From Mauremys mutica (lineage: Eukaryota; Chordata; Testudines; Geoemydidae): a stretch of 64,000 nt of DNA. The position numbers were made by a program, and so were the translations under genes. Positions 44,633-57,195 of this stretch are shown in pieces. Numbering within the stretch: position 1 is the stretch's first letter; every line of letters starts with the position of its first letter. Where the stretch lies: assembly GCF_020497125.1 (NCBI RefSeq), contig NC_059084.1, positions 9,823,501 to 9,887,500 of the forward strand. Reading direction: 5' to 3'. Below the pieces are notes generated by a model that did no database searches, had not been told where the DNA came from, and worked only from the letters and a program-made list of their open reading frames with translations.

Positions 44633-46311
44633 TTTTATTAAGTACTGCATAGTTTAATGTATATAGGGCTTTTGAATACAGCCTTCAAAACTGAGGTCCT
44701 GGCTGCTTTTTGTAGACATTAGAGATTCCCTGGTGGTTGGAAAAAGTGGGGATTTGCCTCAATCTTCTGGCCAAATTTCAGATTTGACAAGACCGAGCCT
44801 CCAAGTATGCCAGTTAACCTTTGCAGAGTCAAGAACTGAAACATTGTTGGGCCTAGTATGTGTCCAGCTGGTTTTAAAAAAAAATAAATAAAGCTAGAGA
44901 TGGAACATGAGAAACCCTCAGGGGAAAATAAATTATATCTAAGCTTAGTCTCAAACCTATTTTTACAAGAACTGAAAGTTAAAAGCCTATATAGCTGCTA
45001 GTAAGAGCTATTCAAAGCCTAGACTGGTAGGCTAAAATGTAAAACTGAAAGGGGAAAAGCTCCCGGGTTTGCATAGCAGCTGAAAAAAAACTAGAAAAGT
45101 TTAAGGAATTTTGTAAAAATAGTCATTTATTATTAATAATATACAGTTAGCTGTACATAAGTCAGTATTTCCATCATAGATGTCGTGTAATAACAACAAA
45201 CAATTCAAGCTTGGCTAAAATAGCTTTTGTTTTTGACATAAACCCAGAAACTATATTGTTATATAAACAGGTGTACACTTTCTGGATTCTTTATTTTCAT
45301 ATAATGTGTTTTATACCTTGATATACAGTGGTAACATAATCATCATGATAGGCTAAAACCGGTCAAATAATTTAGAATTAGCAGGGGGGCAGTCCTCACA
45401 ATAAACAATTTAACAACTAAAACTAGGATTTTCCAAGAAGTGTAAGGGAATCAGGTGCCCAGGTTCCTTTGAAAATCACAGTGTTGTTGAGCACCTTTTG
45501 CAAAGTGCTGAGAAAACTCAACTCCAGTTTAAGCTAATGGGAGTTGACTGTGTTTATCACTTTGCAGGATAGAACCCACTGATTGCAAATTAAATTGGAC
45601 CTATATATTTGACTGTATTGTTCTTTATATTTTGAATTGCAAAATGTTTTGAGTGTCCCAACCTACAATCCTATGTACATAGCTGTAAAATCAATCTGAA
45701 TTTCAAAACAAAATTCACACTTCTCAAATCAATGTTAGCCTCATGGAGTTTAACATTGTGGTATTTAGGAGAGCTTACAAGGTAGTTAAAATTCCCATAT
45801 TGAATGCTTACAAATTGTTTTGATAGGGAAGAGAGAGATTTCATTGAAAACAATCATTCACCAAAATTTGCTGCCTGTATTGCATGTCATACTGTAATTT
45901 GAATTTGCTTCTCAGTTTGCTTTGGCAAATGCTACTACTGAAGTCTCTGCTTATGTGCCTTTTGTTCTTTTAAACAAAGAAAAACAAACAAAAATCTAAG
46001 ACTTGAGTAATATGACTTAATGTTTCTGCTAATGTACTGTATTATTCAGTACAATATGCACTTTATTCAATGAGGGGTCTGTCTGACTATCAGAGGTGCC
46101 AAGCATCTGTCCTCCCACTGAATTCAGCTGGAGTTGTAATTACTAATCACTTCTGAAAGTCAGGCCAGCCCTGAGTGTAGATCTTTATTATAAATGATTT
46201 CAAGCTACTAGCAATGTTTTCTACAAATTGTGTATGTAAATTATTTCCAATTACAAGGATGCTGAGTTAAACTACCAAGCTTCCTATTGTAAAAAACATA
46301 ATTAAGGTTAA
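44633..46311. other. Intergenic AT-rich DNA
   Basis: No gene or repeat recognised. Confidence 0.4.
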
Positions 46312-46698
46312 GATTCTGTCATTTGTATTTTTAGTAAACAAAAATTCATGGAAGCCCTCAACCTGTCCCTGACTTTTACTAAAAATACCCTGTGGAGGGA
46401 AGGGGGGGAAACAGATCGCTACCGGGGCTTGCAGCTGCTCTAGCCCTGCCACTGCTCCTTAGGCAGGGGCTGGCTGCTGCTGCTCCGGCCCAAGTGGGGG
46501 ATGACCCAGCCCCTGCTGTTGTTCCAGAGGCTGTCCACCGATCAGCTGTTCCAGCGACCTCGGGGCTGGCCAATGGGCAACTGTTCCGGTGGCGGCTGCT
46601 CCAGCAGCCCTGGAGCTGACAGCTGCTCCAGCTGTGCAACAGAAGAAGTCACGGAGGTCCTAGAAAGTCGCAGAATCTCTGAGCTCCATGACAGAATC
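46312..46698. mobile_element. Repeat with GATTCTGTCA termini
   Basis: GATTCTGTCA and TGACAGAATC bound a segment whose middle is rich in CTGCTCCAGC-type sequence. The open frames inside (one with a hydrophobic tail read past the element) come from repeat composition. The family is not identified. Confidence 0.5.
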
Positions 46699-49600
46699 AT
46701 AGCCTTATGCGTAATTTCTGTATTACTCTTTATTATAGCCTTAAAGGTCCTGTACAGTATTAGAAGGAAATGAAATGCAGTAATACTTGGAAAAATGATT
46801 CTGCAAAAATGCCACTGTGAGGTTCCAAGTTTAGATATAAATTGTGTCTTTAAGGCACACTGCCAGGATCTGAGAGGCAAGCACAGTGCTCCTGGGATTG
46901 CGAATGTATGCACTTTGAAAAGATACAGCATGCTACCCACCCACCTTCCCTGTCCTTCAGATACAGGTCAGAGGAGTGGGGTATTAACACAATCTGTGGC
47001 AGCTCTTGTGCTCTGCAAGTATAAGGATGGATTGTGTATAGCCCTTGTGCAGGGATGCCAGGAAGAGTGGAAGGCTCTGGGCGTATCCAAATAAGGCTGA
47101 GCACAATCTAATCCTAAAACAGATTGTCTCTCAGTGGCTCCAGATTACATCTGCTCCCTTTCAGTCCAAATGCGTACCCCTTACAATGCAAAACACTTTC
47201 TCACTTGAGTAGTCTCATTAAAGTAATTGGGACTACTCATGTAAGTGTTTTCCAATGTGGGTAAGAACTATTCAACTGGGCCTTTATTTTTTGTCAGAAA
47301 AGTAAGCAGATGAAATGGAATACATGCAGGAAGCACTTATATTGAGCAAGAAAGTGCCACTTTTACATAGTCATTTTTTCTGATCATAACTGCTTTTCTT
47401 CCATTTGTAAGAAGCACTGAATTGCCTCTGGGTAAATCACTAGAAATCTTTCTTTTTTGAGTATTGAACTAAACACCAGTTTATCATGGATGCTACTAAA
47501 CCCCAATGTTTTCCATTGGTTTATGGTAGAAATACACTGCTGGCTTCCACTGGTAGAAATTCTGCTAAGTGTTGGCAAATGTTTAAAAAAAAACCGTAGT
47601 GTGAGTGCAGGCAGTGCACAGTAATAATGCTGCCAGATTATGCAAAGCTGAGGCTCTCAGTTTAAAGGTTATGTCATATATATTGCAATGTCTGGAGGAG
47701 AGGGTAGAACTGAGTGACTCAGTTGTATGGACTTTCAACATACGATAGTTTTATGTCTCCTCCCTTCCGCAGCATTGAAGGAATTTACACATGCAAAACT
47801 TCAGTATTTGTCCACTAATATGCAGGTCAAATTTTGCCTATTAGTTTGCCTAGCTTGCACTGCTGGATAAATAAAAGCTAAAAGTAACTCTTATTAAATT
47901 ATCTGTATAACATTGCTGACTATGTGGGTTGAGCTGGCCCAGCATGAAGTAAAACTGAGAGCAGTCTTGCTTTACTTTGATATATGAAATGGCTTTTCTT
48001 TGAGGTGCTTCTAGTGGATAAATATTCACACACTACTAATGGTTCCTATCACTGCATATGATATGACATACTCCTGCTTACATCATTTTTCCTTACACAT
48101 ATTCTGATCATCAGCTGGTTTTGAGCTATCCAGCCCAAGATCTGTATGTGATGGGTACATAGCGCCTCCTGTTGCATTGTGAAGGCAAACTTGTGACCAC
48201 TTTTGTAAATTCACAGGGCAACTAAACTTGTCTACATGTAGACATCTTCAAATTCAGTGTTAACCATCTCGTAGTACAAATTTTATAAGAGTGAATTCTT
48301 CACAGACAGATTGCCACATAATGCACTTTACAAAAAATCAAATTACTGTATATTTAAAATGTTCACATAGTAACTGAATGTCTGTTAGTTTACATCTTGC
48401 AAGGATGTTTCAAATTCATTTTTTTTAAATTAAATATGTGGAATATGTGTCAATGAGAAGAGAATAAAGGCATTGTCATGATCAGTAAAATGTCTCATAA
48501 TACTGTACAGAATAAAATTGATCACAAATTTACCACTGCACTACAACAAAAATACTTTTGCTTTGGTATATGTAATAATGTTTTGTGTATAGCACATATG
48601 TAAATTGCTCTATCAATTTAAAATAAATAATTTGAAATTTATAATTTTACTATAAAAATTGTGGTTATAAAGCATTCCCTTTTCACTGTTTTATGTTGTC
48701 GTTGGTCAGTGATACTTTTGTTGTATGCAAATACACAGTGTTTGGAAACCTCAATATGCAGTTTAGCACTATGTTGTTATTAAAACAGTGAGAGACTCAG
48801 GTTACTTAGAAAATAAATAAAATGGTGTTGGTTGATAGAACCAATTCGAATAAAGATGGAAATTTCAGACACAGTGGGCAAGGTCCACAAAGGGGACTTA
48901 GGCTCAACATAGCAATGCCTCATTTTAGGCATCCTGCTGAATCTTCAGCTCTGAGTTAGATTTCCATGTTCTCTTTTCAATGCATGAGGAGAGTTAGGCT
49001 CCTAACCAGGGGATTTGGAGAAGCTGGCAAGCTGAGTGAGGAGCTGCCTAAACTAGCCAGTAGGAGAGGGTTGCTGTCTAAGCCCCACCTCTCAAAGGAA
49101 GCGAGGGTCCTAAGTGGGCTGGAGGGAAGCACCTATTTCCACTTGGGATTCACAGCCAGGAACCCCTCTTGGAGTTGGGTGCCTGAGACAGGTCAGCCCT
49201 TTCTCACAAAAAATCAATTGGGAGTTCCATACACAGAGCATCTGTAGGACTAGTCTTAATGTCTATGGAAGTAGACAAGACCTCACTCTTCTTCATCACT
49301 TGTACAGCCTGTTTATGTTGGCAATTCGTGCCAATGAGAAAAAAGATAAATAGCTGCTGGGGAATATCTGGGATATGCCTACATCTTTTTTTATTTCAAC
49401 ATGGCACTATTTCTTAAACTGCTTTACCGTACTAGACATCTAGTCAAGTTCTGTTTGTATTACACATACTAATTACATTAATTTCCGTTAAGGAAGAATT
49501 GCACTATATTATGGGAGAATTGCACAATAATGTCCTCGTAAACCTATACACAACAGAGGAGGCATGTCAATTATTTTTTGTGTAATATTTATCTCTTGGT

Positions 49601-51571
49601 GTACTCTTTGTGCCTAGCTATCAGAGGATATTCTGCCATTAACAATTTCCATATGTTAGTTTATATTCCAGGCCTTAAATATTATTTGATGTAGTGTTTG
49701 TGAATAAGAATTTATACAGATGGAGGAATCTTGTTTCTACACTAATAAACAAAACTACCCCCATTGTGATAAAGCAGAACAGCAAAATAATAGAAACAAG
49801 ATGTAGTGAGCCAAATCCCTGTCCCACTGAAGCCAGTGAGAGTTTTGCAACAGACATTAATGAGAACAGAATTTGGCCCAGGTAAATTGCATATGTTTTG
49901 CATCAGTTTTATGAAGTTATACTATATTTAAAAAAAATATTTGGGGAGGGTTAGCCTACTGGCTTTTTTATCTTTTAAGGTCAGGTGAGGGTTCAAATTT
50001 GCCTGAGACTGGTTATATTGAAAATATATTACGTGCAGCTTTCCCCCCAACCATGAACATCCAACTTTATTCTCTTCATTGTCTCCCTAGTTTTTACTGG
50101 ATCATGTTTACTGGATCATGTTACTGGATCATGTTCTAACTCCTTGCAGTTTTGCCCCCACCTGTGTCTCCTCTTTCCTTCTAATCTTCCCTCTGTACTT
50201 TTCCCAGTCTATACTGTTGCAATATTTCTCATAGCATATTGTTTTCTGTCACATGGCTCTTCAATATCTGTCTACCTAGGGTATGTTAAGATACTCTTAG
50301 TATGCACAGTGATTCCTTTAAATCTGTAATAATTACAAAATGCAAATTTAGATTTATCCTCTATCTGAAATGCCTTTCCCTCAACACTGAGCGAACACCT
50401 ATTTCAGATATGTCAGGTGTGTATGTAGATACAATTAAATATTTGAGCCATCAATCGCAGGGCTTTTTGTAATGCAAAAGAACAACCTGTAATTAATTGT
50501 GATGTATATATCATCAATATACATTTTAATCAGAATTAATAACTCTGACATTGCATTGCATTGTCAAATTTATTTGGAGAAGAAAACATTGCAAATGACA
50601 GACTAAATAAATGATAGTATGTAAATTAGGGTGCTTTTAGAAATACATAGTGTCATAATGCTGTCTGTATGACTCTCCTCTTCCCCTTTTCCTATGCTAC
50701 TGCCCTATGAACAGTTCATTATTTAGTGCTCACATGAAACCAGAATGGACTTTACCCCTTTCCCTCTTCTTGTCTCCTTTAAATTATGTGTATACTGCAA
50801 ATCTATTGGCTGAAATGAGATGGGAGTGGATGTGATGGTTGCACAGACATATATCACCCATAGCTTTTATACATATGGCCAATTTCTGCACTGTTACACT
50901 AGTGTAAATCTAAAGTAATGCTATTAAAGTCCATGAAGTGATTCTAGACAACAGATTTGTGCCCATAGATTTCATATAGCACTTTTTACATGTATTCTAA
51001 TACTTTGCAGAAATAATAAGCAATGGTAAAATCAGTCACAAGTTTAATTAATTTTGTTGCTTAGGTCATCATAGGGTTAAGGAGTGATAAAATAATAGCA
51101 CAGCTTTGCTGATAAAATGACAGTATCTCTCTAAGCAGAGAGAAGCTATCTACTGCTGATCAATGTACACACTAATTGATTGTAATCCCTTTGCAGCCAC
51201 TAGTGCTCTATTTTTACTGGAAAAGTGATCCCTGCTATTTATGTTGCCTCATTGTTTTATAGCTCCAGTGAATGAGCTATAAAGGTATCAAGACCATTAA
51301 GATTAGCTGTTTTTCTAAGTTGCTGACTTCATGTTTCAATAAAGTGAAAATCTAGCCTTCTGCTTTATTTCAGTGGTAGTTTTATAGTTTTAAACATATT
51401 TCTGTTGTTCTTTTACATTTATATTACCAACCCCTGTTGTTTTTATTTGCCTTTTTTTCTTTACAAGAGAAATACAATTGTTAGCTTTTAGTAATAAGTT
51501 ATAAAGAGTCAGTTATAGCTATACTTATTTTAGAGCATAATCAGTGTCTAAGGTCTCTTATCTTACTATAC
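46699..51571. other. Intergenic DNA with minor repeats
   Basis: No gene recognised. Contains a foldback-type relic near 47160-47280, a composite-repeat relic at 48870-49250 similar in style to 19116-20130, and three direct copies of ACTGGATCATGTT near 50096-50135. Confidence 0.4.
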
Positions 51572-51879
51572 CATGGGTAGGCAACCTATGGCACGCGTGC
51601 CAGAGGTGGCACGTGAACTCATTTTCAGTGGCATTCATGCTGCCTGGGTCCTGGCCACCGGTCCGGGGGGCTCTGCATTTTAATTTAATTTTAAATGAAG
51701 CTTCTTAAACATTTTAAAAACCTTATTTACTTTACATACAACAATAGTTTAGTTATATATTATAGACATAGAAAGAGACCTTCTAAAAACTTTAAATGTA
51801 TTACTGGCATGCAAAACCTTAAATTAGAGTGAATAAAGGAAGACTGGGCACACCACTTCTGAAAGGTTGCCGACCCCTG
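51572..51879. mobile_element. hAT MITE, perfect 8-bp TSD
   Basis: The ends are CATGGGTAGGCAACCTATGG and AGGTTGCCGACCCCTG, flanked by TACTATAC at 51564-51571 and 51880-51887. It is the uninterrupted sister of 26297-26840 and preserves that copy's empty target CACTTCTGAAAG. Confidence 0.9.
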
Positions 51880-51887
51880 TACTATAC

Positions 51888-53164
51888 ATACTTTCTGGCT
51901 TCACTGGTTAAAAACAAAGACAAAAAAGGGCAAGGCTAAACTTGTCAACACAAGTCTAATGTTAGAACCAGCTTCTTCCCTGATTAGCTCTTCTGCCTAT
52001 GATCTCAGACTCACAACTATTTCTGTTAAGGTAATCCAATATGACACCTGATACTGGAGCTTTTTGGCATAAACATCTTTGACTCTTCATAAGGTCTTCC
52101 CACATCAGTAGAGCTGACTCCTCATTAGAATATTTAAGATCATGAAGTACTAGAGTAGGAACAAAATCTACAAATCCTTTTTTTCACAGTATCATAATAC
52201 TCAGAACTCAATTTTATTTTGGAGACTTGCATAAGGATCTGTTTCGCAAAGTTTTTTCTGTTATACAGTCAAATAGTCAAACTTTTTTCACCTTTTTTTA
52301 TCTTATCATTTTTTATACAATCAATTTTTTATACAATCTACAGGCCTAAAAGTGTGTAGTCACTTTATTTTTAAATGTCTTGTATGTCTTATTGCTTTAT
52401 GACCTGCAACATTAATAAAATCATCCCATGGAGCACTTCCCCTCTCCTTTGCAATCATGTAGATCACCTCTCTTCCCATTTACAATCACATAACATTGTT
52501 GAAGCAATTACAGCAGCTGTTTATATAGAAAACACTAGGGAAATATTTAATATATTTTAGCAGTCTTTATTGATAATTAACACCTGAAAAACAAGGGAAA
52601 TGAGTCAGCCCCGTGAGACCAGCCAGCTTCTTACAAGCCAGTTTGAGTACTGCTGAAATAGCCTACAAATGCTACTTATTCTCACACATAATCCATGCTA
52701 CACAGAACACAACCTTAATCTGACCTTTCACTCACACCAGGCAGAAACATATTGCAGTAAGGTAAAGGGTCCACTGTAATGGCAGACAGTGTCAAGATGC
52801 TGGGAGGGAAGACTGGTATTCTTACATACAGGTGCCTGCTAGTGTCTTTAGGACGGGCAACACGATCAGTGCATAATTTTTGGCAGTTTGGGGAGTGACA
52901 TCTGCAAATCAAGTATTAATCCCTTTAGATTCAGAGATGAGGAGAAACAAGAGACGTGGAGGTGATGGAAGGGGAGTCATAGTGGGGTCACACAAGGAAA
53001 GGGTGTTGTGGTGGGGGGATGGTATCTGAGGTCCATGTGGTACAGAGGGAAAGGGGGTTCATGGTGGGGGCATCACACGAGAAGGGGAGTCATGGGGGCA
53101 CAAAGGGGAGAAGGAGACACAAAGAGAGATGTAATGGGGGGGGGGCTTGTGAGGAGGGGAGGGT
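51888..53164. other. Intergenic, nothing recognised
   Basis: No gene recognised. A G-rich stretch begins near 52930 before the SYCP2 promoter. Confidence 0.4.
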
Positions 53165-53250
53165 TAAGAACATAGTGGCCACACTGGGTCCGACCAATCA
53201 CTCGTCTGGCCCAGCATCCTGTCTCTGAGCGAGGGGGTGCCAGGGACTTC
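53165..53250 (-). mobile_element. CR1 3'-end fragment
   Basis: AAGAACATAGTGGCCACACTG followed by CCAGCATCCTGTCTC is the tail of the CR1 subfamily seen at 28630. Only about 85 bp remain, about 200 bp upstream of the SYCP2 promoter. Confidence 0.7.
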
Positions 53251-53439
53251 AGAAGGAAGGCTCAAGAGACTGCTCCCAGCTTCTGGCAGCTGGGGGCGTA
53301 GGGCACGCAGAGTGTGGGGTTCACGGACAGGCTTCTACGAGGGCAGCACTGGACTCTCGGGGGAAGCCCGTGCACGGGCAGCCTGGGGTTACAGGAACGG
53401 GGGTGGGGGGGCATGAGGGGATTTCCACCCCACCCCCCT

Positions 53440-53640
53440 CGACAGCAGCTGATTGGCTAAAAGGCGGAGTCGCCGCACACCGGAGGACAGGGAGCGGCGC
53501 GACAACGCAAACCCAGCGCTCAGAAGGTGATTGGCCGCCAAGGCGCCGCGCTGCGCTCGCGGGCGGCGATTGGCTAGGAGCCCGTTCCCTTAGGAGGAGA
53601 AGCTGATTGGCTGAGAGGATCTGGCGCCCTTTTTGCTCGT
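53440..53640 (+). promoter_or_regulatory. SYCP2 promoter with four CCAAT boxes
   Basis: CpG-rich, no TATA box. Inverted CCAAT boxes (ATTGGC) stand at 53452, 53530, 53569 and 53606, all in the same orientation, with spacings of 78, 39 and 37 bp. NF-Y is the usual factor for such boxes. CTGGCGCCC near 53622 is E2F-like. The first exon follows directly. Confidence 0.7.
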
Positions 53641-53670
53641 GCGGCGGCGAGGTGTTGGTGCCGCAGTTGC
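53625..53670 (+). other. SYCP2: SYCP2 noncoding exon 1 (3' limit)
   Basis: CCGCAGTTGC|GTGAGTCC gives a strong donor at 53671. No ATG leads into the gene, so the exon is 5' untranslated. The left limit is estimated from the promoter boxes. Confidence 0.55.
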
Positions 53671-55018
53671 GTGAGTCCGTAAGAGGACGAGTAGGGGGCA
53701 GCGCCCACCGTCCGTCCCTTCGGGGATTCCCCGACGCTGGGGACGGGCCAGGTGACCGGGGAGGGGCACATTGTCAGTCACTGTAGGCGTCTGGGGGAAA
53801 GGTCGCGTAAGGAGAGGGCCACGGGGCTAGGAATCGGATTTCTCACCTCAGTGAAGGGGGTGGGGGGCAAAGTCCCTCTCCTCGCTGGCTGGGTCTGGAG
53901 GTGGTCCCAGGGAGCATACGTAGCCCCTCAATGGCTAGAGGCAGGGGGCCCTTTCAGTAGGTATGTGGCGGGGGGGCGATGCCTTTTAGAGTCCATAGGC
54001 CTCCGCAGGGGTCAAATATCTCTCATGAATCCATGCGGGCTTGAAGTCTCCCACCCCATCCTCTAGCACATCTGGATCCTCAGGCTCACCACGGTGGTAA
54101 CATATAAGGTGCTTCCTATGCAAAACAAATGTGTTGTGGCCCTCCAGTGGCCACCATTTTTGACAATCTCAGCAGGGAGTTGAAGGATTGAATGAGCGGG
54201 ATCATTTCAATACAGTGGTGTGCCATTGCTTCAAACCCATACAGCAGTGGTTGCAGAACCCATCTGCAGAAGCCGTTTGACACCTTGGAGAGGGCATGTT
54301 TGAGGCATATTAGCAGGGCAGTACAGAGAACATTGCGTTCATGCTGTCTGCTGTTTCAGTGAACGAAAAGAGAGGAAGGGCTTAAGTTGCCAAAATATTC
54401 CTTGGAGTCTAGCACATTGTTGTAGAATTCTCTGCTTGGTGTCTCTGGATCAGTTGTTTTAATCCTCTCACCTACAAATCTGCCCCCCCCCCCTTTTTAT
54501 ATATATATATTTTGTCTCCTCATAGCTGCTGATGTCTGGACTAGTGACCCCTCTGCCACCTAAGGGGGATGGATATTTGGTTTTTTGCTGGGCTTCACCG
54601 ACCCATACCCGTTATCAAATAGATTGGCTCTTTTTCACAATCACAGAATTATCTCATGCTAATAAAGACCTCTTATTGAGTGTAAGGCTTCTAAAAGTAA
54701 AATGGAACTTGAAGCTAGTTGAAAATTCATTAAGATAAAGCAAAGAATTGCTTGAATACTAAAAATAATCTAGGCTTTAGGTGAAGTCTTAGGGCTTGAT
54801 CTTATGCCCATTGACATCAGAAGGAGTTTTGCTAGTGACTTCATTGGGTGCATGGTTGGTCTCTTTGAACAAAACATAATACTTGTAGTGCCCCACTCAC
54901 ATTTTTTAGAAATTCTAATGTACTTTCTTACTGACTAAAATCAATTGTAAACTGTACTGGAAAACCCATTTTAGTCATTTGTATTTTTTCTATGACATTT
55001 TGTTCCTTTGTTGTACAG
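53671..55018. other. SYCP2 intron 1
   Basis: GC-rich at the start and AT-rich later, with a TA microsatellite near 54500. No further exon seen. Confidence 0.5.
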
Positions 55019-55040
55019 CTGATTATGTGAAGTTGCCAAA

Positions 55041-55064
55041 ATGCCAGCTAGACGTGAGGTGCAG
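55041..55064 (+). CDS. SYCP2: SYCP2 coding exon 1 (start codon)
   Basis: The exon begins at 55019 after acceptor TTTGTTGTACAG and has 22 nt of leader, then ATG and eight codons (MPARREVQ) before CAG|GTATGT. The human protein starts MPIRPDLQ and then QLEK, so the start and the intron position agree. The exon is preceded by the untranslated first exon at 53.6 kb. Confidence 0.88.
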
Positions 55065-55883
55065 GTATGTATTTGTAAGGTAGGAAAACTGTTTACCGTA
55101 TATTAGTTAGTTGGTTTAAATTAATTAATTTACTACCTATTCTAGTCCCTAGTTGTAAGTAAAGATTTAAGTATATAACTCTCATTAACTCCCAAATTCT
55201 ACAGATTTTAAAAAATATTTTGATATAGGTTCATTATTTAACAACTGAGCACCGTTGCGTGCTTATTGATGTAGAAAAATATAGGAATACTAGGTCAAGA
55301 ACTCTAGTTCCTTTCCCCAAGGATTTTATAATGTGACAAATTAGAAAAAAACACTTTGGAAAATTGAAGAACGTAAGAAAATCAGGTATTCATAGACATC
55401 TGAGATGTTGAAGAAAGCTTGCATCACTATATATTGTTCTTGTTCCTTTTCAAACGACAGCTTTTCATCATCATAATAAAAAAGCTTATGAAATGCTAGA
55501 CAGACTACCCAATCTCTGAGTGACCCTAGGAACGGGACAAAGAATACCAATCTGTATTATTAGTATAGCCCTGCATGGATACAAAATTTGTATGCACATC
55601 TGGTCCATGAAAAATGGTCCACAAATTTAAAGCATTTATCTGCAGATTTGCAGGGCTTTAGATATAAAATTTGGAGCCGCATCCTTCCACAATCTGCAAA
55701 AATCGGATGCGGATATCTGCGGCTCTAAAGCAGATATCCAGGGATTTGCAGGGCTCTAATTATAAAGTAAATTAGAAAATTAAGAAAATACCACAGAAAT
55801 AAGATATATTCTAAACCTTTTTTTTAAAGGGACAGGTATACACTTTGAAATTAATAAGGTGCTGTAACGTCAATGTTTTAAAA

Positions 55884-56055
55884 AAAAAAAAATGAGGTGG
55901 CTGAGAGACAGGGTTTCCCGAGGAAGAGCTCTGTGTAGTTCAAAAGCACCCACCTTGTCTCTCACTAATAGAAGTTGGTCCAATAAAAGACATTACCTCA
56001 CCCTCCTTGTCTCTCTAATGTCCTGGGACCAACACAGTTACAATAACATTGTATA
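55884..56055 (+). mobile_element. Hairpin repeat, short copy, ~13-bp TSD
   Basis: It contains CCCGAGGAAGAGCTCTG, CACTAATAGAAGTTGGTCC and the tail CCTGGGACCAACACAGTTAC. Flanks CAATGTTTTAAAA (55871) and CAATGTTTTTAAAA (56056) are nearly identical. The same family as 13697 and 61045, but only one arm. Confidence 0.7.
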
Positions 56056-56271
56056 CAATGTTTTTAAAAGTTGTATTAATTTTGCAAACTTTTTGGGAAT
56101 TTTATTTTCAGCTTGAAACAATTTTTTGTGAAATTACTATTTTAAATTCAGAACCATCACATGTTTTGGCATGTCATATATAGCTGTACAGTAAACAGAA
56201 TTTTGATGGTACGAAGTAAATCATATTAATGATAGAATGTCTTATTTATACAGTCTGCTGATTCTACAGGC

Positions 56272-56465
56272 CCGATCCTACAGACACTTAAGTACATGAG
56301 TAACTTTAGTGAAGTGAATTCTATGTAGTTTTGGAATACTAGGAAAAATGATTTTTTCTTTACATGTTCAGCTTTTCTTTTAAACAGTGGTATGGTAGAA
56401 CTCAATGAGATTACTCACAAGTGTAAAATTGCTCATGAGTTCTGGTGTTAGCAGGATTGGGCCCT
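56272..56465. repeat. Foldback short repeat
   Basis: GGCCCGATCCTACAGACACTT at the left and AGCAGGATTGGGCCC at the right are inverted, with ACATGAGTAACTTTA inside. A member of the same dispersed class as 25520-25648. Confidence 0.6.
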
Positions 56466-57054
56466 ATATTTGATATTAAAGATACTGCATAATTAGTTTT
56501 ATGGCATAACGCTGAGAGGTAGCTTTTTAGCACTGTCCAAGAAGCTGAAGTGCCAAAATTATACTGTATGAATGTTACTAACAGTTAAGGCTAAATGTAT
56601 TTAACACTTATAATTTTAGATTATAATTTCAAGGAATAATTGTAAGGAAGTAGGACAGTGTGGGCCCCAGCCTTGCTGCAACTGAAATCAGTGGAAGTTT
56701 GCTATTGACTTCAATTGGACAAGGAGCAGGCCGTTGCTTATTTAAAAAATAATAATAATAGTTTTTGCTTGATTTTAGTTGATGTCAGGCTAATAAGAAG
56801 TGACAATGACCAGTGTCTATCAGCTGTTGTCTTTTTCTCTTCACTTAGACATCTGATCTTGCAAAGTGATACTGTTCTATAATGCACTTTTTCACATACT
56901 TTCAATATTATCATATTAATATGGAAAAGCACCACATTATTAGCTAAGGATCCTGAAGAGGAGTGTGTTAAAAATTTTTTGTATCAAACCTTGTTAAAGT
57001 AATATAAAATCTCAGCATATAGTAATATAGTTATTTTTTTGTTTTCTTTGACAG

Positions 57055-57195
57055 TTGGAAAAATGCATAGATGATGCCACAAGAAAAAATAACTTCCAGT
57101 TATTAGAACAATTTCTGCAAACAGAAGGATGTGACAATATCTCTCATAAGTGCAGCAAACAGTTTTTCAACAAATTTGACAAACTTATATGCCGG
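57055..57195 (+). CDS. SYCP2: SYCP2 coding exon 2
   Basis: 141 nt, 47 codons, acceptor TTTCTTTGACAG and donor CGG|GTAATT. It encodes LEKCIDDATRKNN, then NISHKCSKQFFNKFDKLICR, closely similar to human SYCP2 residues about 10-55. It is the start of the N-terminal armadillo-like helical domain. SYCP2 builds the axial/lateral elements of the synaptonemal complex with SYCP3 in meiotic prophase. SYCP2L is a paralogue with a related N-terminus, but synteny with PPP1R3D favours SYCP2. The plus-strand frame runs on past the donor by chance. Confidence 0.95.

Larger units (their letters stand above)
55065..57054. other. SYCP2 intron 2
   Basis: Contains a hairpin repeat (55884-56055) and a foldback repeat (56272-56465). 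No exon. Confidence 0.5.

Noticed and set aside
46501..46773. A 90-residue frame with a C-terminal hydrophobic segment
   Set aside because: It begins in a repetitive CTGCTCCAGC-rich element and runs into flanking DNA. No promoter, splice context or family match.
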